Shown here one piece after another: positions 21,648 through 29,188 of a stretch of 34,189 bases of DNA. The DNA comes from Myxococcales bacterium (lineage in GTDB: Bacteria > Myxococcota_A > Polyangia > Polyangiales > Polyangiaceae): the NCBI GenBank assembly GCA_020430845.1, contig JAGQJA010000002.1, positions 1 to 34,189 of the forward strand, read 5' to 3'. The notes beneath the pieces were generated by a model. The model made no database searches and was not told where the DNA came from. It worked only from the letters and a program-made list of their open reading frames with translations. Both the position numbers and the translations under genes were made by a program. Numbering within the stretch: the first letter of the stretch is position 1; each line of letters starts with the position of its first letter.

Positions 21648-22254
21648 TCCGACCGTCCTCGTCGCCGCGTGCGCGCTCGCCGCGGGGGTGATGGCATGCA
21701 AGGGCGACGCGCCCCCCTCACCCAGCGCCTCGACGGCGCCGTCGAGCGCCGCGACCGCTTCGGAGGGCGCGACGACAGGGCGCTCGATCCACGGCTTCGA
21801 CCTCAAGCGCCTCGACGGGACGCCCGCGTCGCTGGCGGCGTGGTCGGGCAAGGTGCTCTTGGTGGTGAACACCGCGTCCGAGTGTGGGTACACACCTCAG
21901 TACGAGGGACTGCAGGCGCTCCACGCAAAGTACGAGGCGCGCGGGTTCGCGGTGCTGGGCTTTCCGTCGAACGACTTCGGCGGGCAGGAGCCCGGCACCT
22001 CGGCCGAGATCGCCTCGTTCTGCAAGACGCGTTACGGCGTGACCTTTCCGATGTTCGAGAAGGTCGTCACCAAGGGCCGCGACCGCGCTCCCCTCTACGC
22101 CACGCTGGGCGACGCGCTCGGTCCGCCCAAGTGGAACTTCCACAAGTACCTCGTCGACAAGAAGGGCGTGCCGGTCAAGGCCTGGCCGAGCGCCGTCGCG
22201 CCCGACGCCAAGGAGATCGCAGAGGCGATCGAGGCGCTGCTCGCGGGGCCTTGA
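21631..22254 (+). CDS. Lipoprotein glutathione peroxidase
   Basis: A 207-residue protein. The first 23 residues are a lipoprotein signal (Cys23, VMAC), followed by a Ser/Ala/Pro linker, so the enzyme sits in the envelope. The rest is a glutathione peroxidase-type thiol peroxidase. Peroxidatic Cys85 is in NTASECGYTPQYEGLQALH. FPSNDFGGQEPG has Asp115 where the catalytic Gln usually is, and Ser113 where a Cys is common. Cys131 in SFCKTRYGVTFPMF may be the resolving Cys. WNFHKY has Trp168. As a Cys (not Sec) enzyme it probably uses thioredoxin-like partners and removes lipid hydroperoxides. ATG 21631 lies within the 3' end of the kinase gene, with GGAAGG about 9 bases upstream, indicating coupled translation. 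Confidence 0.85.
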   Translation: MISLRDPTVLVAACALAAGVMACKGDAPPSPSASTAPSSAATASEGATTGRSIHGFDLKRLDGTPASLAAWSGKVLLVVNTASECGYTPQYEGLQALHAKYEARGFAVLGFPSNDFGGQEPGTSAEIASFCKTRYGVTFPMFEKVVTKGRDRAPLYATLGDALGPPKWNFHKYLVDKKGVPVKAWPSAVAPDAKEIAEAIEALLAGP

Positions 22255-22262
22255 GCCGCCGC

Positions 22263-22709
22263 TCAGGCCGTGCCGCCACCGTCGAGCGCGACGCGTCGGG
22301 CGAGCGCCTCGCGACGGTCGGCCGAGATGTGCAGCACGTCGCCGAGGACGGTGTGCAGGCGGTCCTCGGCCTCGTGCGGGTCTTGATCGACGAAGGCGAG
22401 GGCGAGCGCGAGCACGTACGCCAGCTCGTGGTGCTCGACGGGCAGCTTGGGGGCCAGCGCCTGGACGCGCGCGACGATGTCCTCGGGGTCGATGTTGTGC
22501 GCGAACTTGGCGACGAGCGACTCGACGTCCGCGTTGCTCACGCTCTGGAGCCCGCGTAGGCGCGCCGCGAGCACCTGGAACGCGGCGAGCTCTTCGTCGG
22601 TGAGCCGCCCGTCGATCGCGGTCACGAGGTAGGCGATCTCGAGCATCGCGTACGCGACGGCCGGAGAGAGCGCGAGGTCGGGGGGAAGGTGCGCATCGAT
22701 CCCGGACAT
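22263..22709 (-). CDS. Small TerB-like helical protein
   Basis: A 148-residue cytoplasmic protein of helices, with the TerB-type acidic pattern: AYAMLEIAYLVTAIDGRLTDEELAAFQVLAARLRG, and a second like helix near ELAYVLALALAFVDQDPHEAEDRLHTVLGDVL. The IDG..TDEE and VDQ..HEAE pairs correspond to the two acidic metal sites of the family. It is shorter than the TerB protein at 17701 and does not share its C-terminal coil. Its stop is eight bases beyond the stop of the glutathione peroxidase gene, in the opposite direction. ATG 22709 is the start. Function is unknown; the fold assignment is by pattern only. Confidence 0.6.
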   Translation of the reverse strand: MSGIDAHLPPDLALSPAVAYAMLEIAYLVTAIDGRLTDEELAAFQVLAARLRGLQSVSNADVESLVAKFAHNIDPEDIVARVQALAPKLPVEHHELAYVLALALAFVDQDPHEAEDRLHTVLGDVLHISADRREALARRVALDGGGTA

Positions 22710-22749
22710 GCGGCCGAGCGTACCACCGGCGCGTCGGGTGCGCGTGCGA

Positions 22750-24318
22750 CTACGCGCGCGCGGACGGGCGACGCGGACGGCGGGCGAGGGCGAGCGCCGC
22801 GAGGGCCACGAGCGCCGCGGCCGAGCCGGGGGCGCCGACGGGCGAGCGCGGGCTGGCCGAGCAACCCGAGTCGTCTTGCGCGACGGGGCCGAGGTCGGCG
22901 AGCGGAGCGGCAGGCTCGCGCGCGGGCTCGGTGGCCGGCGGGGCGACGGTCGCGGGCGGCGGCTCTGCGACGGGAGGCGCGACCGCCTTGGGCAGCGCGT
23001 CGCACACCGCGTCGGCGGCCTTTGCGCCCGGCGTGCACGCGGACGGGCCGTCGCAGAGCGAGACCTCGACGCGCGCGCCGTCGCAGCGGAAGGCGCGCTT
23101 GGCGTCCCACGAGCAGGTCCACTTGTCGGTGACGTCGTTGCACTTGGACGTGCCGCCGATGCGCTCCATGAAGGTGGGCCACTCCCACACGCCGGGATCG
23201 CCGTGCACGCTGGCGCCGCCGTAGTTGAGGCTGTTGGCGCACTCCTTGGGCGAGAGCGCGCACGGGGCGCTGGCCTTGGCGATGCGGTTCCCGTTGGGGA
23301 TCTGGTCGTGGCCGATGATGTGCGCGCGGTCGCGGGGGATGTTGTACTTGGTCGTGAGGTAGTCGACGAGCTTGGCGCTCGCGGCGTACTCGGCCTCGGT
23401 ATAGGGCTTGGTCGAGTAGCCCACGTGCTCGATGCCGACGCTCTTCTGGTTGTAGACCGAGTTGCCGCCGTGCCACGCGGTCGTCGCCTCGGACACGAAC
23501 TGCGCGACGCGCCCGTCGGTGCCCACGATGTACTGCACGCTCTTGCCCGGATCGTTCTGCAACGTCGCGACGCTCGCGTTCCAGTTGCCCTCGGTGTCGT
23601 GGATGACGACCGTGTCGACCTTGACGCCCCCGCGGCCTGCGGTGCACTTGTTGGTGCAGCTCGTGGGGATCCACTCGGCCGCCGGGTAGTCCGAGGTCGC
23701 GAGCGTGTGCAGGCGCGTGTCGATCTCGACCGTGAGAGACGGCGGCAGATCGTGGCGGGGGAGCGTGACGGTCTCCCCGTCGCGCGCCGTGAACGTACCG
23801 CCGCGCGCCAGCGTCGCGAAGACCTTGTGTGCGTACGACTTGCGGTGCGGCTCGTCGGCGAAGCCGCTCATCTCTTCGATCGCGGCGCGGTAGCTCGCCA
23901 GATCGTCGGGCCGCGCTCCCGTCTGCCGCCCGAGCTCGGCGAGCACCTGGGCGCCGGCGCGGAGCGCGAGGTCGGCGTCTCGTCGCAGATCGAGCTCGCT
24001 CGCGCCGACGAGCGCGGCGCCGCGCGCGAGCGTGTCGAGCTTGCCGTGACGGAGCTGGAGCGGCCCGGCGGCGGGCACCTCGTTGTCGGCGTCGACCTCG
24101 CGCAGGCGCGGGATGTCGAGCCCCTCTTCGACGTGGGCGATCGCGACGAGCAGGTCACGCGGGGCGTCGCTCTCGAGCGACGCGCGGGTGAAGGCCGAGG
24201 ACACGGCCCCGACGTGCTCGTCGACCGACGCGCGCTCGTCGCCGACGACGCCGCTGCACGCGACGCTCAGCGCTCCCACCACGACCGCCCACGCGACCCC
24301 TCGCCTGTGTCCCACCAT
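22750..24318 (-). CDS. Two-domain peptidoglycan hydrolase with MYXO-CTERM-like tail
   Basis: A 522-residue exported protein. The signal peptide ends near Cys21 (LSVAC). Residues about 50-180 look like a lytic transglycosylase (SLT-like) fold: the catalytic-type Glu64/Glu65 in AHVEEGLDIP, GPLQL at 85-89, an ALRAGAQVL helix and SYRAAIEEM. Residues about 200-390 are an amidase_2 (N-acetylmuramoyl-L-alanine amidase) domain. Zinc ligands there are His240 in VVIHDTEG, His372 and Asp374 in HGDPG, with Glu297 and IGHDQI nearby. After a small Cys-rich domain (residues 393-430) and a Pro-rich linker comes a MYXO-CTERM-like tail: SGCSASP at 484-490, a hydrophobic helix and RRPRR. It would cut the wall sugar chain and stem peptide at the surface. 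It follows the sigma-54 regulator gene on the same strand. Confidence 0.83.
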   Translation of the reverse strand: MVGHRRGVAWAVVVGALSVACSGVVGDERASVDEHVGAVSSAFTRASLESDAPRDLLVAIAHVEEGLDIPRLREVDADNEVPAAGPLQLRHGKLDTLARGAALVGASELDLRRDADLALRAGAQVLAELGRQTGARPDDLASYRAAIEEMSGFADEPHRKSYAHKVFATLARGGTFTARDGETVTLPRHDLPPSLTVEIDTRLHTLATSDYPAAEWIPTSCTNKCTAGRGGVKVDTVVIHDTEGNWNASVATLQNDPGKSVQYIVGTDGRVAQFVSEATTAWHGGNSVYNQKSVGIEHVGYSTKPYTEAEYAASAKLVDYLTTKYNIPRDRAHIIGHDQIPNGNRIAKASAPCALSPKECANSLNYGGASVHGDPGVWEWPTFMERIGGTSKCNDVTDKWTCSWDAKRAFRCDGARVEVSLCDGPSACTPGAKAADAVCDALPKAVAPPVAEPPPATVAPPATEPAREPAAPLADLGPVAQDDSGCSASPRSPVGAPGSAAALVALAALALARRPRRPSARA

Positions 24319-24459
24319 CGGGCGCGGACCCTAGCAGCGCCGCCCCGCAGAGCCGCGCCAAGTGCGCGTCTCTATTGAACTTTTGTCGGATGTTCGCGCC
24401 GAATTTCCTACGCGGGACCACGGTCGCGCTCAAGGTGGGGGCGGGTGGGGTCGCGTCCC

Positions 24460-25893
24460 TCACCCCTCGTCCTTGTCGTCCTCTTTTCCGCGCAAACCGA
24501 GGGCCTTCGCCTTCTTGTAGAGGTGGCTGCGCTCGAGATCGAGGCCGCGCGCGGTCGCGGCCATCTGTCCGCCGTGGTGCGTCAACGCGTCATGGAGGAT
24601 CTGCCGCTCGGCCTCCTCGACCAGCACGCGGAACGGCACCCCAGGGCGGAAGAGCCCCGTCGCCTTGGGGCCGACGCCGCCTGGGAGGCACTGCTCCACG
24701 TCGTCGGCGCGCACCACGTCGTCGGGCGTGAGGATGACGAGCCGCTCGACGAGGTTGCGCAGCTCGCGCACGTTGCCCGGAAAGCTGTAGGCCGCGAGCG
24801 CGGCGACGGCGTCGTCCTCGAAGCGGATGCCGGGGCGGTCGTTGGCCTTCGACGCGAGCGAGAGGAAGTGTCGCGCCAAGAGAGGGATGTCGTCGCGCCG
24901 CGCGCGGAGCGGCGGGATGGCGAGCGGCACGACGTTGAGCCGGTCGTAGAGGTCTGCGCGAAAGGCGTCGGTCTCGCAGGCCTTCACCAGGTCGCGGTTG
25001 GTGGCCGCCACCACACGCGCGTCGACCTTGAGCGTCTCGCTCCCGCCCACGCGCTCGATCTCGCGCTCTTGCAGCACGCGCAGCAGCTTGGCCTGCATGG
25101 CGAGCGGCATGTCGCCGACCTCGTCGAGGAACAGCGTGCCGCCGCTGGCACGCTCGAACTTTCCGCGCCGCTGCTTCGTCGCGCCCGTGAACGCGCCCGC
25201 CTCGTGACCGAACAGCTCGCTCTCGATGAGCTCGCTCGGCAGCGCGGCGCAGTTGAGCTTCTCGAGGGGACCCTTTGCGCGCGGCGAGAGCTGATGGATC
25301 GCGCGCGCGACGAGCTCTTTGCCGGTGCCTCGCTCTCCCGTCACGAGCACGCTCGCGTTGCTCTTGGCGGCGCGCTGGATCTGCTCGACCAGACGCAGGA
25401 TGGCGGCGCTCTCGCCGATGAGCTCGCCGGTCGCGCCGCTGGCCGCGCGCAGCTCTCTCGCCTCTTGCTCGGCACGCTCGAGCCGCAGCGCCGTCTCGAC
25501 CGCGATGAGCAGCGCGTCGGTGTTGAGGGGCTTCTCGAGGAAGTTGAGCGCGCCGAGCCGCGTCGCGCGCACGGCGGTGTCGATCGTGGCGTGCCCGCTC
25601 ATCATGATGACGGGCACGTCGCTGTTGCCCGCGCGCACGCGCTGCAGCAGCTCGAGGCCGTCCCCGTCGGGGAGCATGACGTCGAAGAGGCAGAGCTCGT
25701 ACGTCCTCTTCTTGAGCTTGTCCTCGGCCACCTTGACGCCCCCGGCGACGTCGACGGCGTATCCCTCCAAGGTCAGGGCCTTTTGGAGGGTCGTGAGGAT
25801 GGAGGGCTCGTCATCGACCACGAGGAGCTGCGCGCGTGCCATGCCCGAGTAGTCGTACCCCCTCGACGGCGACGATGGAGCCCCTTTCGACAT
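24460..25893 (-). CDS. NtrC-type sigma-54 response regulator
   Basis: This is a 477-residue enhancer-binding protein. A receiver domain comes first, with Asp71 (in [10 protein letters not shown]) as phosphorylation site, Ser99 and Lys121 as the switch residues. Next is an AAA+ domain with Walker A GERGTGKE, the GAFTGA loop that contacts sigma-54, and Walker [11 protein letters not shown]. Last is a Fis-type helix-turn-helix ([29 protein letters not shown]). It activates sigma-54 promoters after phosphorylation by a histidine kinase, which is not encoded nearby. The start at 25893 is preferred because GGAGGAG lies 9 bases upstream; ATG 25842, just before the receiver domain, has none. It is divergent from the TPR/vWA cluster, its likely target. 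The 140-base gap to the amidase gene (24319-24459) shows no clear promoter. Confidence 0.93.
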   Translation of the reverse strand: MSKGAPSSPSRGYDYSGMARAQLLVVDDEPSILTTLQKALTLEGYAVDVAGGVKVAEDKLKKRTYELCLFDVMLPDGDGLELLQRVRAGNSDVPVIMMSGHATIDTAVRATRLGALNFLEKPLNTDALLIAVETALRLERAEQEARELRAASGATGELIGESAAILRLVEQIQRAAKSNASVLVTGERGTGKELVARAIHQLSPRAKGPLEKLNCAALPSELIESELFGHEAGAFTGATKQRRGKFERASGGTLFLDEVGDMPLAMQAKLLRVLQEREIERVGGSETLKVDARVVAATNRDLVKACETDAFRADLYDRLNVVPLAIPPLRARRDDIPLLARHFLSLASKANDRPGIRFEDDAVAALAAYSFPGNVRELRNLVERLVILTPDDVVRADDVEQCLPGGVGPKATGLFRPGVPFRVLVEEAERQILHDALTHHGGQMAATARGLDLERSHLYKKAKALGLRGKEDDKDEG

Positions 25894-25985
25894 TCGGCTA
25901 CACTCCTCCCACCATGCGTCGCGCCGCGCTGCCAAGGCGCAACTCCGTTGCGCCGATCCCGTGTGCTCACGAGCCGAGAGACCTC

Positions 25986-28253
25986 GTGACCCGAGCCAGG
26001 CCCCGCTCGCCCAGCTGGGCGCGGCGCGTCGCACGTGCGATCCGGCCCGTCTCGGCCGTCGTGGTCACCGTCCTGGCGCTCGCCGCGTGCGGCACGCCCA
26101 AAGGGCCGTACGGGCAGCCCGTTCACTTCTCCGAGCGTGCCACGGTGGCAGGTCACGAGGTCACCGACGAGGCGTTCGCCAGCGCGGTGCGTGATCTGCT
26201 CGCCGCCGAGCCCGGCTCGCGCGAGCGGTCGCTCCGACTCGAGGCGGTGGTCGCCAAGCAGCTGTCGCGCGCCACCAAGCGTATGCAGGGTGCCGACAAG
26301 CAGCGCGGCATCGCAGCGATCGCCGGCGCGATGTACCTGACGCGCGCGGGCGAGCTCACCAAGGAGATGCTCGGCACCAACGGCGCCAACGCGCTGGGCG
26401 CGGCGTCGCTCGAGTTCGCCAAGCGCGGCGACGACGGTCGCGCCCGCGCGATGTACGAGATGCTCCTGCGCGTCGCGCCGCCGGCCGAGCAGCCCGACAT
26501 CAAGCTCCACATCCAGGCGATCGACGCGTGGACGCGCGACACCGTGTCCAAGGCGCCGCTCGTGCAGGCCGGCGCCGCCGAGGTGCACGCCGTCACGCGT
26601 CACCTGCTCGAGCCGAGCAAAGAGGCGCGCGACGCTGCCGTGGCGCGCACCATCGAGCTGCTCGACAGGGCCGTCGCCTTGCGCACCGCATATCGCGCCC
26701 GGCGCATCCAGCCGCAGCGCGAAGAGGGAAGCGAGGCCGTGCGCGCGCTGACGACGGGCGGCACGGTGCTCGCGGCGATCTACCTGCGCAACGCCGACGT
26801 GCACGGGGCCATCGCGGCGATCGAGAAGGCCCACGCGCGCGATCTGGTCAAGCCAGACCTGCTCCACGCGCTCGAGGCCGTCGCCGATCGCCCCGACACC
26901 GAGAAGTGGCTCGACCTGGCCCGCGCCATCCGCCCGCCGACGCCGCGCGAGGCGATCCGCGACGACGAGGACTGGTCCAAGGACATCGACGTGCTCCGCG
27001 TCGCGTCTCTCGCGTGCGCGATGGAGGCGTATCGACTCGACGCGACCGCGCCCGAGCCGGCCGCGCTCGTGGCGTCCACCCTCGTCGAGCTGGGCATGGC
27101 CGAGGCGGCGCCCGCCGTGCTGCTCGACGCCGCCAAGGCGCAGAAGGACCCGCGCGTGCTCGGGGTGGCGCTCGGTATCACGCTGCACGCCATGACCGTC
27201 GAGCTCGAGGCCGAGGACGCGGACGCCGCACGGCGGGCGTTTCGCGCCGCGGACCCGATCCTCAAGATCGCCGACGCGTCGAAGACCAAGACCGCGCCAT
27301 CGGCCTCGCGGGTGCGCGCCGTGATGGGCGAGATCGAGGTGCGCGAGGGCCACCTCGACGAGGCACGCGCGCTCCTCTCGGAGTCGGCCAAGCGAGAGAA
27401 GCTGGGCGCGACGCTGCTCGCCCTGGCGCGCATCGACTGGCACGACCAGAAGATCAAGAGCGCGCTCGACCGCCTCAACGAGGCGCTCGGCGCAGAAGAC
27501 ACGCAGAAGCTCCCGACGCTGCGCGCCGAGATCCTGCTGCTCGTCAGCGACATCACGCGCGAGCAGGGCGATTTGGGCGCTGCGCGAACGCCGCTGACCG
27601 AGGCGCTGCGCGATCTCGCCAAGGCGCGTTCGGCGACCGAGCAAGACGATCGCGCGCGCGTCGAACGCTTGCTCTCTCGCGTGCTCGACCGCTTCGGCGC
27701 GTCGACCAAGGCCCAGCGCGCCCTCGAGCGCGCGCTCGACGCGGCGCCGCGCGACAAGAGGCAGACCGCGGCCACCGTCGGCCAGCTCGTGAGTCGGGCG
27801 TTCGTCCAGGGCGACCTCTCCGCCGCGCGCGAGGGCCTGTCGCACGGCCTCGTGGCCGAGCTGAGCCGCGAGGACATCGTCTACTACGCCCTGTGGGTGC
27901 GCCTGCTCGAGAAGCAGCTCAAGTCGTCGGGCGACGGCGCCGCAGAGCGCGTGCTGCAGGACGCGCAGTCCGACCCGCGCTGGATCGGCCGCGTCGCGCA
28001 GTTCGGCCTCGGCAAGCTCAAGGGCAGTGACCTCGTCGCCGCCGCGGCCACGCCCACGCAGCGCACGGAGGCGCTCTTCTACTCGGCGATGGAGCTGCGC
28101 CTCTCTGGCGACTCCAAGGGCGCACAAGACGCGCTCCGCAAGGTCGTCGGCTCCACGGGGCTCGACCTCATGGAGGTGGCGCTCGCGCGTGACCTCTTGA
28201 GCGGCGCCAACGCCAAGGTGGCCGGGCCTGTGCCCGAGGTCGGCTTGCCGTAG
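25986..28253 (+). CDS. TPR-repeat lipoprotein
   Basis: A large lipoprotein of 755 residues. The lipobox is LALAAC (Cys35), followed by GTPKGPYGQP. The rest is a superhelix of helical hairpins like tetratricopeptide repeats: IQAIDAWTRDTV, AAIEKAHARDLVKPDLL, ALVASTLVELGMAEAAPAVLLDAAKAQKDPRVLG, VRAVMGEIEVREGHLDEARALLSE, ALARIDWHDQKIKSALDRLNEAL, AARTPLTEALRDLAKA and AREGLSHGLVAEL. Such proteins are scaffolds for envelope assemblies. GTG 25986 gives a normal signal peptide; ATG 25914 would add 24 residues and place the start only 20 bases from the divergent gene. The next gene (DUF58) starts 8 bases after the stop. TPR lipoproteins often accompany vWA/DUF58 genes in Bat/MoxR loci, so one system is likely. 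Confidence 0.8.
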   Translation: MTRARPRSPSWARRVARAIRPVSAVVVTVLALAACGTPKGPYGQPVHFSERATVAGHEVTDEAFASAVRDLLAAEPGSRERSLRLEAVVAKQLSRATKRMQGADKQRGIAAIAGAMYLTRAGELTKEMLGTNGANALGAASLEFAKRGDDGRARAMYEMLLRVAPPAEQPDIKLHIQAIDAWTRDTVSKAPLVQAGAAEVHAVTRHLLEPSKEARDAAVARTIELLDRAVALRTAYRARRIQPQREEGSEAVRALTTGGTVLAAIYLRNADVHGAIAAIEKAHARDLVKPDLLHALEAVADRPDTEKWLDLARAIRPPTPREAIRDDEDWSKDIDVLRVASLACAMEAYRLDATAPEPAALVASTLVELGMAEAAPAVLLDAAKAQKDPRVLGVALGITLHAMTVELEAEDADAARRAFRAADPILKIADASKTKTAPSASRVRAVMGEIEVREGHLDEARALLSESAKREKLGATLLALARIDWHDQKIKSALDRLNEALGAEDTQKLPTLRAEILLLVSDITREQGDLGAARTPLTEALRDLAKARSATEQDDRARVERLLSRVLDRFGASTKAQRALERALDAAPRDKRQTAATVGQLVSRAFVQGDLSAAREGLSHGLVAELSREDIVYYALWVRLLEKQLKSSGDGAAERVLQDAQSDPRWIGRVAQFGLGKLKGSDLVAAAATPTQRTEALFYSAMELRLSGDSKGAQDALRKVVGSTGLDLMEVALARDLLSGANAKVAGPVPEVGLP

Positions 28254-28261
28254 CGCGACGC

Positions 28262-29188
28262 ATGGCCGGGCGCATCACAGCCGAGGACGGGCGCGTGCGC
28301 GTGCGCGAGGCGCTCGACTGGGGCTCCCTCGGTCCGCTCCGCCTTCGGTCGCGCGCGGCGGCCGAGGGCACCTACGCCGGAGCGCACCGCAGCGCGCGAA
28401 AAGGAGCGGGCATCGAGTTCGGCGGGCACCGCGAATACGTGCCCGGCGACGACCTGCGCTGGCTCGACCGTCACTCACTGCTCCGTCACGACCGCCTGCT
28501 CGTGCGGCAGTTCGAGACGGAGACCGATCGCGCCGTGCGCCTCGTGGTCGACGCGACGAAGTCCATGGGCTACCGCGGGAAGCGCGCGCCGGGCTCCAAG
28601 CTCGCGTGGTCCGCGGTCGTGGCCGCGGCGCTCGCGCGCGTGGCGATCTCGAGCGGCGACCCGGTGGGGCTCACGTTCATCGGAGGTCGCCACGACGCGC
28701 GGGGCGCTCCGGTGGCCGGCGGGCGCGAGTCGCTCGAGCGCATCCTCGACGAGCTCGAGGGGCAGCGCGCCGAAGGAGACGCGTTCGCCGACGCTCGCCT
28801 GCTCGAGCAGTCTCTGGCCCACGTCGCGCGCACGTCGCGGCGGGGCTCGATGATCGTGCTCTTCAGCGACCTGCTCGATCTGCCCGACCGATCGGTCGAT
28901 GCCGTCGCCGCCCTGGGCGCGCGCGGCCGCGTGCTCTGCGTGGTGCAGGTGCTCGACCGCGACGAGGTGGAGTTCCCGTTCGACGAGAGCGTGCGCCTCA
29001 AGTCGCTCGAAGGAGACGTCGTCGTCGAGACCGACGCCGAGGCCCGCGTCCACTACCTCGCGCGGCTCGCCGAGCTCGAGCACGCGTGGCGTTCGGCGCT
29101 CGTCGCCCGAGGCGCGCGATTCGTGAGCCTCGACACCTCGAGCGATCCCGGCAGAGGTGTGAGGCGCGTCGTGGAGGCGATGCGATGA
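28262..29188 (+). CDS. DUF58 (vWA-like) protein
   Basis: A 308-residue protein of the DUF58 family, whose C-terminal half folds like a von Willebrand A domain. The family hallmark is at about residues 50-100: FGGHREYVPGDDLRWLDRHSLLRHDRLLVRQFETE, ending at the first strand, VRLVVDATKSMG, with Asp-Ala-Thr-Lys-Ser in place of the MIDAS DxSxS. A later Ser-Asp pair is in IVLFSDLLDLPD. Such proteins are partners of MoxR AAA+ ATPases in protein-complex assembly, but no MoxR gene is present here. ATG 28262 starts it, 8 bases after the TPR lipoprotein stop. Its stop overlaps the next gene start (ATGA). Confidence 0.87.
   Translation: MAGRITAEDGRVRVREALDWGSLGPLRLRSRAAAEGTYAGAHRSARKGAGIEFGGHREYVPGDDLRWLDRHSLLRHDRLLVRQFETETDRAVRLVVDATKSMGYRGKRAPGSKLAWSAVVAAALARVAISSGDPVGLTFIGGRHDARGAPVAGGRESLERILDELEGQRAEGDAFADARLLEQSLAHVARTSRRGSMIVLFSDLLDLPDRSVDAVAALGARGRVLCVVQVLDRDEVEFPFDESVRLKSLEGDVVVETDAEARVHYLARLAELEHAWRSALVARGARFVSLDTSSDPGRGVRRVVEAMR

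Noticed and set aside
17701-22709. Tellurite-resistance operon based on the two TerB-like proteins
   Set aside because: No TerC, TerD or TerZ genes are present, and the two TerB-like genes are 4 kb apart on opposite strands.
25773-28127. Very long open frame (784 codons) on the minus strand opposite the TPR lipoprotein
   Set aside because: It is antisense to a gene with clear lipobox and TPR pattern; the product is Arg/Gly/His-rich without any domain. Long antisense frames are expected in such GC-rich DNA.
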